A stretch of DNA of 60,000 bases from contig NC_087083.1 in NCBI RefSeq assembly GCF_026151205.1, positions 684,001 to 744,000 on the forward strand. The letters are read 5' to 3'. Positions 1-10,549 of this stretch are shown one piece after another. Under the pieces are notes generated by a model. The model made no database searches and was not told the DNA's origin. It worked only from the letters and a program-made list of their open reading frames with translations. This stretch comes from Bolinopsis microptera (taxonomy: Eukaryota > Ctenophora > Tentaculata > Lobata > Bolinopsidae). The position numbers and the translations under genes were made by a program. The stretch's first letter is position 1. Every line of letters begins with the position of its first letter.

Positions 1-1985
1 ATCTCCACCTTTGTTAGGCAGCCACCGCCCTGTCAAACCACTGGCAATTCGAAGCCATTGGTGATTCCGGACGCTGCTAATCCGTACAACCTAAATTTAA
101 TGAGAAATCATACATTGGAGGAAATTACTGACCGGTTTGAAAGTCTTATATAAAAGCTTTGCAAGATTTATAATGACTAGGATTAATACTAGGGTGGGAG
201 CAAAAGCCAAGATTATCAAACTACAAACATAAGCGGTAATAAATGATTGCAAAATTGAAAGTGCACTATCTGTTGCCTCTCTTTTGATTTATGGTTCCAG
301 ATGAGTTACTGATCATTCTAGTGTATTTCGCATGATCAGAAGCATGAAACTGACAGGGCATGACTGTCTAAATACTGTTGTGCCCAGCTTCCCCCAAATG
401 GGTAGTCTTGGAAAGTATCCGGCACTGTGTTCCTAATCGCTGGTTTTTTCTTCTCACCAAACCTCGGAATATTTCCCATCAGGCGAATGTAGGTCTGGTT
501 GTGTTGCCCCACTGGTATCCTCCATAACAAATAACATTGAGAGGTATGGTTTCAGGGGCAGAATGGTAAGATCTTTTCCATAATGGTTATCACTTCAATA
601 TCTATTTTCCTCCAGGTCTATCCTTGCCAATTCACGGGTGCGCCCTTTCCGTCAGCTCCCTCATCGTTAAAGGCAGCTTATCAGGGTCAGATTTCCCTGA
701 CCAATGTTGCCCAACTCCCGCATCGGGAAGCTGGAATCGGATACATCGTTAAAGTTTCTCTCGAACATCAACCCCGCTCGCTTACCAAAGGACCGACCTC
801 GTTAGCTCTAGTTGTGCTTCATGATGGCACGTGACTCCCATGTGGGTGGAAAGTCTGCACGTGACATCTAAAATATTAAAAATGAAATCAGGCTCTCTGT
901 CCGATGAATTGAATAAGTAAAGCTCAAGGAGATAGATTTTTTCTTTCCTTGTCGAAAAGTTCATGAAATGAATGGCAATAAAGTATTCCCAAATTCAGCC
1001 ACCAAAAACCAATCATACCTGGCAGTAATAGAGAGGAAGTTCAATAGGAACATGATCATCATATTTGTCCCCCAACTTAGGGTGAAGATCGCCAAATCAA
1101 TCCCATTCAGCCATCCTTCCTCCGAAACCATCCATCTCCAAAAGCGTATACAAACTTATGATAGGTCGAAGATTTGTGTAAGTATTAGCATACTTAAAAG
1201 GAATTGTCAAGGAAATCTTTCCAGTCTGCTTTTGTTCTTTGGACTGCGTTCCTTTTTTAAATAATCTTTCCATGTCCCTCACGTCACCATAACCATTTCC
1301 TTCTTCCTCCCGGTACTCCTTTTTACCTCGTCCCCGATAACCTGATAAACCCAGTCTCTGAAATCCTCCAAACACCAGCTTTACCCTCGTCCAACTAATA
1401 AAGCGGGCTGCGTCATGCATCGCCACGAACCGATTGTGCCGTCGTCGCCATGAAAACCTAGACCGGAAGGGTCGTGGGGCATTCTGGTTGGAGGAGTATG
1501 TAATCAGGGTCCCGGTTCCTTGTCCCGGCGTCTGAGGGGATTCGAGTAGAAAAGAACGGAAAAGAGGAGAGTCATTTAAATGAAACTATCAGGTTATAAT
1601 GCTAACTAAAATGTCAATAATCGCTAAGTCTAGAAGGTTTAATAAACCAACTGGGTACTGCAGGTCCCCGTGGTGATAAAAGAGATTTCTCATCGCATCG
1701 TCGTGAGGTTGGTAGTACAGAGTGCCCTCTGGTAGAAGTATGAGTCCGATGACGAGGAAAATCAGCAACATCCGGTCATAACGCGGAGTAACATTTTGGT
1801 TTAATATTGACAGAAGTAAAGCGAAAATACTATAGAAACGGAAATTGAAGTTCGATGAAATGCAGATGGTGTCAATGGAACAGGGAACTATGGTTGCATT
1901 GAGGACCGTACGGCGTCCGCAGTTTAAACCGTGCAAAGTATAACACGTCCCTCAGAAATGAGCACTAAACTAAAGACTAAACACT
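1..1985. other. Stretch without a recognisable gene
   Basis: Short open frames exist on both strands, including a 115-codon minus-strand frame at 1589-1936 that is rich in hydrophobic residues. None shows a recognisable motif, a convincing start context or splice signals. I see no repeat in this stretch that recurs elsewhere in the window. Confidence 0.4.
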
Positions 1986-3592
1986 TTTGCGTCACGATTC
2001 GAGAATAAACAATCGCCAGAACGCCATACGAAGAACAAACTGTAAAGCAACAAGTAAATGGAATCATGAGGTTGGGCGGGATGGGAGAACGTAGGGTTTA
2101 ATGTTTCTTCCAATTTCTCCCAAAAATCTTATATGCGGGTAGCTGATGATATTGACTTTATCCGACTTATGAATCATGATAACATTTCACTAATTGGTAC
2201 CCCCTATCAGTGCTAGGGCCGGGGCCGTTAAATCAAATTATATATCAGTCGTTTATCTTTTACATTAATGAACTAAAGTTTACATAATATAAGCTGTTAT
2301 GCTGTAAAACTAAAGATTAAGACAGTTGCTGACAAATGCCCTCCGCAAACCGCAAACCCACTGGCGGCGCCATCAATCATTTGATTTTGCAGCAAAATTA
2401 CCATATCCCGGACAATTTAACGATCGGTCGATGCGAAAATATTAAGGATTACAAAAATCTCCAGGGGGCTTAGTAGTATTATAGTAGGGGCACCAAAAAA
2501 ACCCGACCTTTTTTAAAACTTGAAAAGACCAAACTTTGGAAACCCTTGTCTGATCTAAGATAGTCACGTTCAGATTTATGGAAAACGTAAGAAAGTTTCG
2601 TGATATGGGGCTAGTATCTGATTGTGTCAATGAATCGTAAGGTAACAACGACATTTGCTCCGACAGCGACATCTGGTCCCTACAGCACTATTTTACTAGA
2701 CTATCGTACTATCTAATTGTTTCAAGAAAATCGAATCGTTTGGAGATCTTCAGATATATGCCTTGCGGAAACTCAACTACTGGCAATACCACCGATTTGG
2801 AGATATTTTTTTGTGTTTAAGGTGTTATCTCAAAATTTGGCACACAGAAAAACTCGCTCAAACTTACACATATTATCCGTCCTATACCACCATACTTTTA
2901 TGGAAAGTTTTTCAAGGAAAATCGTATGGTAGGATCCGAATAAACTATTGTCCGAATAACCTATTTTCTGAGTCGGAACAGATGTCGCTGCGAACAGATG
3001 TCGCTGTCGATCATATTGTCCCCATAAACAGGGAACTAACTACCTATGGTCGCAAATGAAGCCTTAACTCAAACGGCCTTCACATTTTAACGGAAAGTAT
3101 AATAACCGTCCCTCACAATGGAGAGCATCTTTTCTAAACGAGACGGAAATAATCAATTAAGCGTCACGATTCGGGCAACTCGAATCAGCCGATGCTCGGG
3201 CACACCTCGGCACAAACCGAGTTACCCGATTCGTGAATAAACCTTCGCATATATGTATAAGATGCTTCGAACTTTTTCAGCCGTAGTACCGTTTATATAA
3301 GTACAAAATACGGAAACGCGTTTAGAAGACGCAACGGAAGTTCTTGTAAACGCAACTGTAAATAAACCTGATAGGGGTACCAATTCGTGAATTTTATCAC
3401 TGATATTTGTCGGATAAGTCAATGTATTCAATCAGCTTTCCCGCGGATTAGATTTTGGAGAAATTAGGAAGAAAAATTAAACCTAGTTCTTCCATCCCGC
3501 CCAACCTCAGATTCAATTTACTTGTTGCTTTACCTGTTTGTTTCTCCGTCTGGCGTCTTGTAAACAAATTAAACAATTCGAGTCACGAAAGT
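1986..3592. mobile_element. Non-autonomous element with ~225-bp terminal inverted repeats
   Basis: The left arm (1986-2210) and the right arm (3368-3592) are reverse complements over most of their length. Landmarks appear in mirrored order: a TCACGA/TTCGAG end, TAAAGCAACAAGTAAA, GGTTGGGCGGGATGG, and GGTACC[C]CCTATCAG at the inner edge. The arms differ by small indels, so this is an old copy. The ~1.15-kb interior has no transposase. Part of it (about 2195-2560) recurs near 6960-7170 and 7800-8066. It is most simply a long-TIR DNA transposon derivative or foldback element. I could not identify a target-site duplication, so superfamily and exact ends are open. Confidence 0.7.
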
Positions 3593-4031
3593 GCCGGGAA
3601 TTTTTTTTTCAAAAATTTTCCATTTCTGAACTTTTCAAACATTTCGAACCCCATTTGATAGTTTGATCAGGTGACATAGTCAAAGACACTGATCATAAAA
3701 CACATATTTCAACATGTTTACTGCTTAACAATATCGACTGCGTTTAATTGCGTACTATATGAAAAATGGATTTACAAGAGACACGTTCATGAAGTTGAGG
3801 GATATTGGAAAATTTCGAAAATAGCGTTTCGACATAGTGGCTTAATTTTTAGCATCTATTAATCTAGCAAGTTCAGAGTGTTTGAACATAGCCACGTGAC
3901 CCATACTCCCATATGCACTGCTCAGGAATAAAATGTATTGCTTTTTAGGCACTTATAATGTTAAAAAATGTCACATTTTTGTGATCATTGTTTACCATAG
4001 CGCCCGATGAGCATTTGTGGTCTAAATATAG
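3593..4031. other. Non-coding stretch, dispersed repeat fragment
   Basis: No gene is visible. The segment around 3690-3765, with the string CATGTTTACTGCTTAAC followed by ACTGC and TTGC/TTGCAT, is echoed near 46640-46700. A further, unclassified dispersed repeat is therefore present at both ends of the window. Confidence 0.35.
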
Positions 4032-4063
4032 ATGGGGGGGGGGGGGGGGGGAGGGGGGGGGGG

Positions 4064-4100
<37 letters not shown>

Positions 4101-4164
4101 AATATTAGGGTGGGGGGGGGGGGGGGGGGGGGGAGGGGGGGGGGGGGTGGGGGGGGGGGGGGGG
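4032..4164. repeat. 133-bp G-tract cluster
   Basis: The plus strand is almost pure G, broken only by scattered A, T and short AAATATTA interruptions. The apparent poly-glycine ORFs here are artefacts of composition. Such a tract can form G-quadruplexes, but it is also where long-read base calling is least reliable, so length and interruptions should not be trusted. The G-rich character fades gradually downstream to about 4200. Confidence 0.8.
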
Positions 4165-4524
4165 TATTATATTGTGGTTATATATGTGGTGGGGGGTTTG
4201 GTATCTGGTGTGGGACTTGCTAACCTTTGATGAGGCAACTGTGGGGATTGGGAGGCAGTGAGCGAACGGATTTAAGGCATATTTCTAAACGTTGTCCTCA
4301 CTCAGAATACGTGACCTTCGTGTTCTACGTGAAGGGTCCTCTTAACCCTGTCAACCTTTATGGGATGGTTCTTCTGCCAATCATAGCCTACTTAAAATAT
4401 GTGTTTTGAAAGTTAGTAAATATAGCACTTGGTTTTGTAAATGATGTAATGGCTTCACATATATGGAATTTGAATTTCTGGGTGAATTCCGAAATCATTT
4501 TACCTGATTTTGGTTTGAAGGCGG

Positions 4525-4850
4525 GAAAATCTCTATATAAGGACAAACACGGATACAGTTGATTCAAGTATAGGGCAGTTGTTGTAAAAATCGTCAAAAT
4601 GATACGCCTTCGTAATAGTTACATTTGCGGGAAATCTATATAAGGGCGATTCACGGATACAGTTGATTCAAGATGGTCCAGTTGTTTAAACATCGTCACA
4701 AAATGAGACGACTTTCGTAAATAGGTTACATTTTGCGGGGGAAATCTATATAAGGCATTCCGGAACAGTTGATTCAAGTAAGTCAGTTGTTGTAAACATC
4801 GTCCACAAAATGATACATCATCGTAAACAGGTTTAAATGGGAAACAATGA
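4525..4850. repeat. Three tandem ~105-bp units, each with a TATATAA box
   Basis: The string TCTATATAAGG starts at 4532, 4635 and 4745, giving periods of 103 and 110 bp. Each unit continues with an ACGGATACAGTTGATTCAAG-like segment, then CAGTTGTT, an AAA(C/T)(A/C)ATCGTC segment, AAAATGA and TCGTAA. The units are diverged. The recurring TATA-like box is suggestive, but there is no adjacent gene. This may simply be a satellite. Confidence 0.7.
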
Positions 4851-5002
4851 TTATCGAATGAAAGAGGTCGGATTAACATATTACGCACATTATAGAATGG
4901 GCAGGGGTTTTTATATTTCCGAGCTGTATTAATCATTCAGACTGCAATTAAGGACTGTTCACGTGAAAGAAATTGCATCCACATTTACAAGAGACGTACG
5001 CG

Positions 5003-5700
5003 TAGGTGACCGAAATTTACATTTCTTTCTTGACCCTATTTTTGGAAGAACCCAGACCTCGGTAGAATTCAATGTTTCTTCCAGTGAATTATCGGTTTGT
5101 TATTGTTCAGCAAATTAGAACTCAATTTAGCAATGCGGAGGTAATTTACTAAAGTACTGAAAATGTGAAGATTCACCCTTTTCTGCCCAACTTACAATAA
5201 TTTCATGTGATGAAAAATTGGCATGGTTTTCTACATTTCTTGTATAAAATGCATTCCACTAAATAATGGACTATTGATATGAAGAAATCTAATCGAAATT
5301 TTAAAATAACGTATGTGACGAAATTTACATTTCTTGCCCCTATTTTGAAGAACCATACCTCAGTTAAAATTCGATTTTCTTCCAGGAATTAGTGGTTATT
5401 ATTGTTCAGACAAATTAGAACTCAAGTTTAACAATGCTGAGTTTAATTTGACGTAATTTACTGAACTGTGACGAAATTCCTTTTCCTGTCCCAACATATA
5501 ATGTCAATGTGATGAAAAATTGGCATGGTTTCTACCTTTCTTGTATACATCCATTCCATCCAACTATAATAAGGACTATTGATATAAAGAAAAGTAATCT
5601 AAATTTTTAAAATGACGTATGTGACGAAATTTTACATTTTTGCCCCCTATTTTTGAAGAATCATACCTCCGATTATGATATAATGTTACTTTATCACCAT
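5003..5700. repeat. Tandem satellite, ~308-bp unit, about 2.3 copies
   Basis: The marker GTGAC(C)GAAATTTACAT occurs at 5005, 5315 and 5621, so the period is about 306-310 bp. Shared landmarks include the 'GAAGAA(C/T)C' segment, 'TATTGTTCAG', 'AATTAGAACTCAA', 'GTGATGAAAAATTGGCATGG' and 'GGACTATTGATAT'. Weaker echoes of the GTGAC-AAA-TTTAC marker continue at about 5763, 5962, 6281 and 6420, suggesting a longer decayed array. No ORF. Confidence 0.75.
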
Positions 5701-6719
5701 ATTACCATGTCGATAAACTATTATTTTGCCCAAAAAATAGCAAATAAAGTTTCAATTGTTTGTGACGAAATTTTATCAAAATTTTACCATGTTCAGGTGT
5801 TGAATCTTTGCCAATGTTAACATACCACCCATATAATAAATTATTTGACCGGTGGTTGAATATTGTTATATGATCCATAGTAACGTTATAGAGGGTGTTT
5901 AAGTTGTATAACTAATTTTAACTCAATTTCACACATGTGATATATCATACAAATGTAAGAGTGACATAAGTTTACCTATTTCTGCCGTTCGTATTGGTAT
6001 TTGCCTATAACAAGAAATATGTGAACAATTCCAAACACATTTCAGCTCACAAAATAATCTAACTATTCGGCATTTCTTGTCAGGATGTCATAATCATCCC
6101 TCATATAAATTTCTTAAAATGTGGTTGACGGAGTTTAAATGGTAGCTACCATTTAACGAATAAATCGCTAAATATGTAGATAATAGTCATATGCAACTAT
6201 CAATATAAATGGAAAATCGAACAATTTGGTCAAACAACGGCAAACAGGGGTCCATAAAACTCGTGTCACGTTTTTATAGTGTGACAAAGTTTACAACCTC
6301 ACTGCCGCTGTCATTTAAGGCGTATATTATCGGTCTGATAAAGATATCGTTATGCGACAAAAGTTGATCTAGAGGATGAAACGATTACCTAACCATAGAG
6401 GGTTAATCAGTTTTCATAGGTGACACATTTTACATCATCGGTGCCTTCAGTCGGGTCACGAATAGTGACCACCAAGAGCCTCTACTTCAATGACGTGTAC
6501 ATAAAAGCTTTGCTAAATTTTTAATAAAACGGCCAAAATTATTAAAAAAATTGCGGGTTTTTGTGGGTGGTATGCCTTGCGATCAGTTCGAGCGGTCATA
6601 TTGTAAGCATTATGGCCGTAATAGTTTTTAAGTGCATTGAAGGTCCGCCATAGATGGGCCGAATAAGGTCACGTCGGCTGAAAAATGCGGAAATACAAAT
6701 ACGGGGGGAATAAAAATCT
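5701..6719. other. Non-coding, probably decayed satellite
   Basis: AT-rich with no ORF above background. Only the recurring GTGACxxAxTTTxC marker described for the preceding satellite can be recognised. Confidence 0.35.
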
Positions 6720-8066
6720 ACTAGATGCCAGACGAAATGCAGGTTGTTCAAATACTGTAAAGCAACAAGGATGGTCGAAGAATAGTTGGTGGCTGAACCT
6801 CAATCAGGCAAATGAGTTGTAGCAGGAGATGGAGAGAGCCCGGTGTGGTAAGTGGATATCATGAGAGTGGGGCGGATAGAAGAACGAGAAGGTTTTCGTA
6901 TTAACTTCCTAATTTCTCGAATTATCCGTCTTAAGGGATGTTTGATGTACATTACACTATTTGTGGTACCCCCGTATATCACGAGATCAGCCCCGATCAG
7001 GCTAGGGGGGAAAGCAATTTATTTTCAGCCGTGTATCGTTTTTACATGAACTAGAAGTGTACAAAAGCTGTGATGCTGTAGAATGACATGAGTTGCGTGA
7101 TGGCAAAGGCCCGCCGCAAACCCCGCTAGCGGCGCCAGCAATCGTTCGATATTTTTCAGATTAGTTACAGTTACGATCAAGCATTAAATATAAAGATGGC
7201 ACAGCGATCGGCCAATTTAATTTGAATCATGAGATGGGCGGGATAGAAGAACGTGAGGTTTCCTCTTCTTCCAAATTTTCTCCAGTTACCTGGGGACCTC
7301 AGGCTGATCATGTTTATAATATAGAGATTAACGGCGGAAGACAGGCTGAGCGCGGCCCAGTAAATTATTTACAGTTACGATCAAGCAATCTTACTATATA
7401 TAAAGCGAGACGAATTATGGTTTCCGTACCATTTTATGAACCACGGCATCAACTTTAAGCGCGACTTTCCGCCAAAAACCGTAAAAAAATTTTACAACTG
7501 AAACTTTGTTGACTGGGTCAAATGCTTTAAAATGGCCTCCAAATCAGCAAAAAAACTAAAAATTGGCCTTGGTCAGAAATAGGAGTTTTAGAGCCCAAAA
7601 TTTTTGGACTCCCAAGTGGTGTTCCAAAAACGCGAATTAAATAGGGGAATAATTATTTTGGTCTCCTTAGTCTTGACACCATTTTAAGGGTTAGACGGGT
7701 TCCTGCGAGTAAAATATAAAGGATGCACAGCGATCGGTATTTAATTGAATCAAGAGATTGGCGGGATAGAAGAACGTTAAGTTTTCCTCTTCTTCCTAAT
7801 TTCTCCCATATAACTAGACCAGTTATGCATATGCTATAATGCTGTTATGCTGTAAAACTAAAGAGCAACAGACCTAAGGCTCTCCGCAAACCCAGCTAGC
7901 TAATGCGAGGCAGCGCCATCAATCCTCCGATGTTGCAGAAAAATGTACCATATACCAGCAATTTAACGTTCAGTCAGATCGAATGCGAAAAATAATTAGG
8001 ATTACAAAAAGCGCCGAGGGGCATCAAAAAATACCCAACTTCTTTTTTAAATCTTGAAGGACCAAA
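6720..8066. repeat. Three diverged copies of the dispersed repeat found at 2.0-2.6 kb
   Basis: The landmark GGGCGG(G)ATAGAAGAACG occurs at about 6868, 7233 and 7757 and matches 2075-2095. The landmark CTGT(G/T)ATGCTGTA with a nearby CCGCAAACCC(C/A)GCTAGC segment occurs at about 7070-7130 and 7850-7905 and matches 2295-2370. The last copy is followed by AGGATTACAAAAA and 'CTTGAAGGACCAAA', matching 2450-2530. Similarity stops near 8066, which marks the 5' edge of LINE A. No coding capacity is visible. Confidence 0.65.
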
Positions 8067-8092
8067 GGCAAAGGCGCCAAATGGTAAAGTTA

Positions 8093-9098
8093 TGCATATT
8101 ACAAAAAGTTCCTTTTAAGATTGACAATTACTCCGCATCGGAGATTCGTAGATATGACGATTGGTATTGTCCTCTCTGTTGCAGAGAGATGTTTCCATTT
8201 TTTGATGATACCACTGATTCAAATGTTGATAATTCAAACCAAATGTTTTGTGTTCAATGTAGTAGAATAATCTCACAAAGGCGTGATAAAATTACTCACT
8301 GTACTATCTGTTTGAATGCAGCCCATGCTAGCTGTATCTCTTCTATTTGTAACAAATGCGAGAATCATTCTCCTAACAATACTGATTGTACCAATAGCAG
8401 CTTATTCTTTAACCCTTATAACCAGGATTTTGATCAAGACAAGTTTGATTTCGATCAGGATGAAGTTGAAGAGTTTTGTTCAACTTTTTCAGTTGCTTCG
8501 GCTATTTTGAACGACTGTGCTTGTATTACACCAAAACCTGACACTGTAAAATCGTTATCAAATGCACGTTCCTTTACTAGTAAACACACTAATTTGTATT
8601 ATCACAACATCGATGGTTTTCAAACTAATTTTACCGAATTTCTTAATCAACAACTGATATTTAAAGGTATTGATTTTCAGTTTTATTGCTTTGTTGAAAC
8701 TAATTTACATGAAGGTGTGCCTCATGATTATAATATCACCGGTTTTTCTGCTGAACATTTATTTGCTATCGAAGGTAAAAGGAAAGGCTCAGGTATCTCG
8801 ATTTTCTTTCGTGACAGTTGTTCCTTTAAACGTAGCCGTGACCTAGATATCCGTAACAGTTATTTTGAATGTTTGGGTGGGTCTTTTGTAACTGATGTTG
8901 GCAAATGTTTTTTAATCGTTTTGTATCGATTCAATAAATCTGCTAATGATGAATTTTTTACCAAGCTTAACAATATCATTGAAAAGTACGCGCATGGTCC
9001 GTGCATTGTACTCGGGGACTTTAATTTTAACTGTTTTAATCATGAAACTGATTCGTCAGTGTCGCGTTATTGTGAACTCTTTTTTAATTTCGGTATGG
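8093..9098 (+). pseudogene. Element A ORF, 5' part: PHD-like zinc region and APE endonuclease
   Basis: I chose ATG 8093 because the frame upstream belongs to the older repeat. The first ~90 codons contain 'WYCPLC', then 'FCVQC', 'CTICL..AHASC' and 'CNKC', the paired-cysteine pattern of a PHD-like finger seen in many CR1-type elements. The exonuclease-endonuclease-phosphatase fold follows: 'YYHNIDGF' near 8600, 'FVETNLHEG' near 8690 (catalytic Glu region), 'GSGISIFFRD' near 8790 and 'VLGDFNFN' near 9010 (catalytic Asp-Asn). The frame runs into the tail of element B at 9099 and meets a stop at 9101. It continues in phase beyond the insertion at 10550. Without the insertion this region looks intact. 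Confidence 0.8.
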
Positions 9099-10549
9099 AT
9101 TAAACAGGATTAAACAGGATTAAACATGAAATTACCAGAGAGAACACTAACGGACTCGTCTTGGCTATACAAGAATGAATAAATGAATAAATGAATAAAT
9201 AAAATTATCAAAACTGAATCATTTAAAAATAGTAAAATTTAACCGTTTACAATTTCACGAAAATAAAAGAAGATCGTCTATAATAATTTAAGGTAATACA
9301 GTAAATAAAGTTCGAGTACTACATCTGTTTGCGAGGGTTAAGGGACGTTTTAGGAGGATTACGTAGATTTGAGGAGTCTGTAAGGTACTTCCCGAACTCT
9401 TTTATATGGGGTGAGTTCATTATTGCTCCATATTCTTTTAGCATCAACAGGCTTTTGAGGTTGTCAGAGAGGTTGGACCTGAGTTGATGGTAGTAGGGGC
9501 ACTCAGTTAGGACGTGGTCTTCGGTTTCTAGAATAGGAGTTTCAAAGAAGGGGAGCTCCTCTAAAAAACGTATGACATCCGTTTCTGAGGAGCAGCAGAA
9601 GCGACACGTTTTAAGAGCTGTGTTGAGTTGATCTTTGGTGTAGCGACCTTTTTCTATCCTAAGATCGTGACTGCTAGATCGGAGTTTAGCAATATTGACC
9701 CTTTTAAGCCGGCAGGGGAGCTGTAAATAGGGTTCTTCGCCAAACTCGAATTTAACCGCTGTGTAGAAAGACATTTTGGGCTGGTTGAGGAGATCTCTCT
9801 TCCAATGGTCAACAAATGTCTCATGTATGTACTCACAAGCGTCTAGGGTGGGTGATAACTGCGGCTTGGAGACTGTACTCATCTTGGCAATAGTTGACCA
9901 CGCATCATACCAGGTTAGATTCAGTAGCTTTTGCTCTTGAAAGGTGTGGTGCAAAAGAGTGTTCACGTTACCTTCTACCGCCAGGGATGCCCGATGGAAG
10001 TAAGCTAAACATTGGGGAATGACGGTAACTGTCCAGGGGGTTCTACCAGTGTCACCATAGCAGAAGTTGTTATTAGCTTTCTTGTGAACGCCTAGTATCC
10101 ATTTGAGAATCTTCAGATGAGTTGTTTCGAGCGGATCTTTAGCTGCAGATTTAGGCAGGCTCACTTCTTCTTTTTTCGACAGGATAGCCTTTACGATGTT
10201 TGTTGATGAGAGCCAGACGGGACATGCATAGGTCGCTACAGGCTTTACTAGACTATCGATGAGTTTAAGCATCGTGCTGGTAGTGAGCGCTTTCGTGTTG
10301 ATAATTCGCCTCATTGAGAAGAATGAGCGTAGAGCTTTCTTCCTAAGTTCGTCGATAGCTTGCTTAAACGATCCATTCAGAGAGAATTGGATTCCGAGAT
10401 AGCAGTATCTTTTTACTGGTATAATGTCCAGGCTTCCTAGTTTAAAGCCATAAGAACATTTAAGTGTTCGTGAGCTTGTATTGAAGACCATCACACTGGT
10501 TTTGTCGATGTTAACTGATAACTCCCATTTTTCTGCATAGTCGTGCAAG
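9099..10549 (-). mobile_element. Element B copy 1: 5'-truncated LINE inserted in element A
   Basis: This is a minus-strand copy of the 3' third of the element at 54.6-58.0 kb, nearly identical over the shared part. Its 3' end (9099-9130 on the plus strand) is a short tandem tail of AAACAGGATT units, the complement of the TTTAATCCTG tail of copy 2. The 5' end is truncated at about 10549, inside the RT C-terminal region. The host element resumes at once in the right frame with no obvious target-site duplication. High similarity to the other copy implies recent activity. Confidence 0.85.
9319..10549 (-). pseudogene. Element B copy 1: RT C-terminal region, intact frame
   Basis: About 410 codons, open to the stop at 9319. 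The frame begins just after the RT catalytic motif: its first native residues are 'LHDYAEKWELSVN', matching the downstream strand of the RT palm. Then come 'PVATYACPVWLS' and a C-terminal 'CRFCC...H.LTECPYYHQL' metal-binding-like motif. Unlike copy 2 it has no internal stop or 7-bp deletion, so this copy carries the better C-terminal sequence. It lacks the endonuclease and the catalytic RT core and cannot be autonomous. The few leading residues encoded by host element A sequence are not part of the protein. Confidence 0.8.

Noticed and set aside
583-1426. Short ORFs on both strands (83, 98 and 109 codons)
   Set aside because: No motif, splice evidence or compositional bias; expected by chance.
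1589-1936. 115-codon hydrophobic minus-strand ORF
   Set aside because: Looks membrane-like but shows no family motif, and similar hydrophobic frames arise by chance in AT-rich DNA.
3988-4230. Poly-glycine ORFs
   Set aside because: Produced solely by the G homopolymer tracts.
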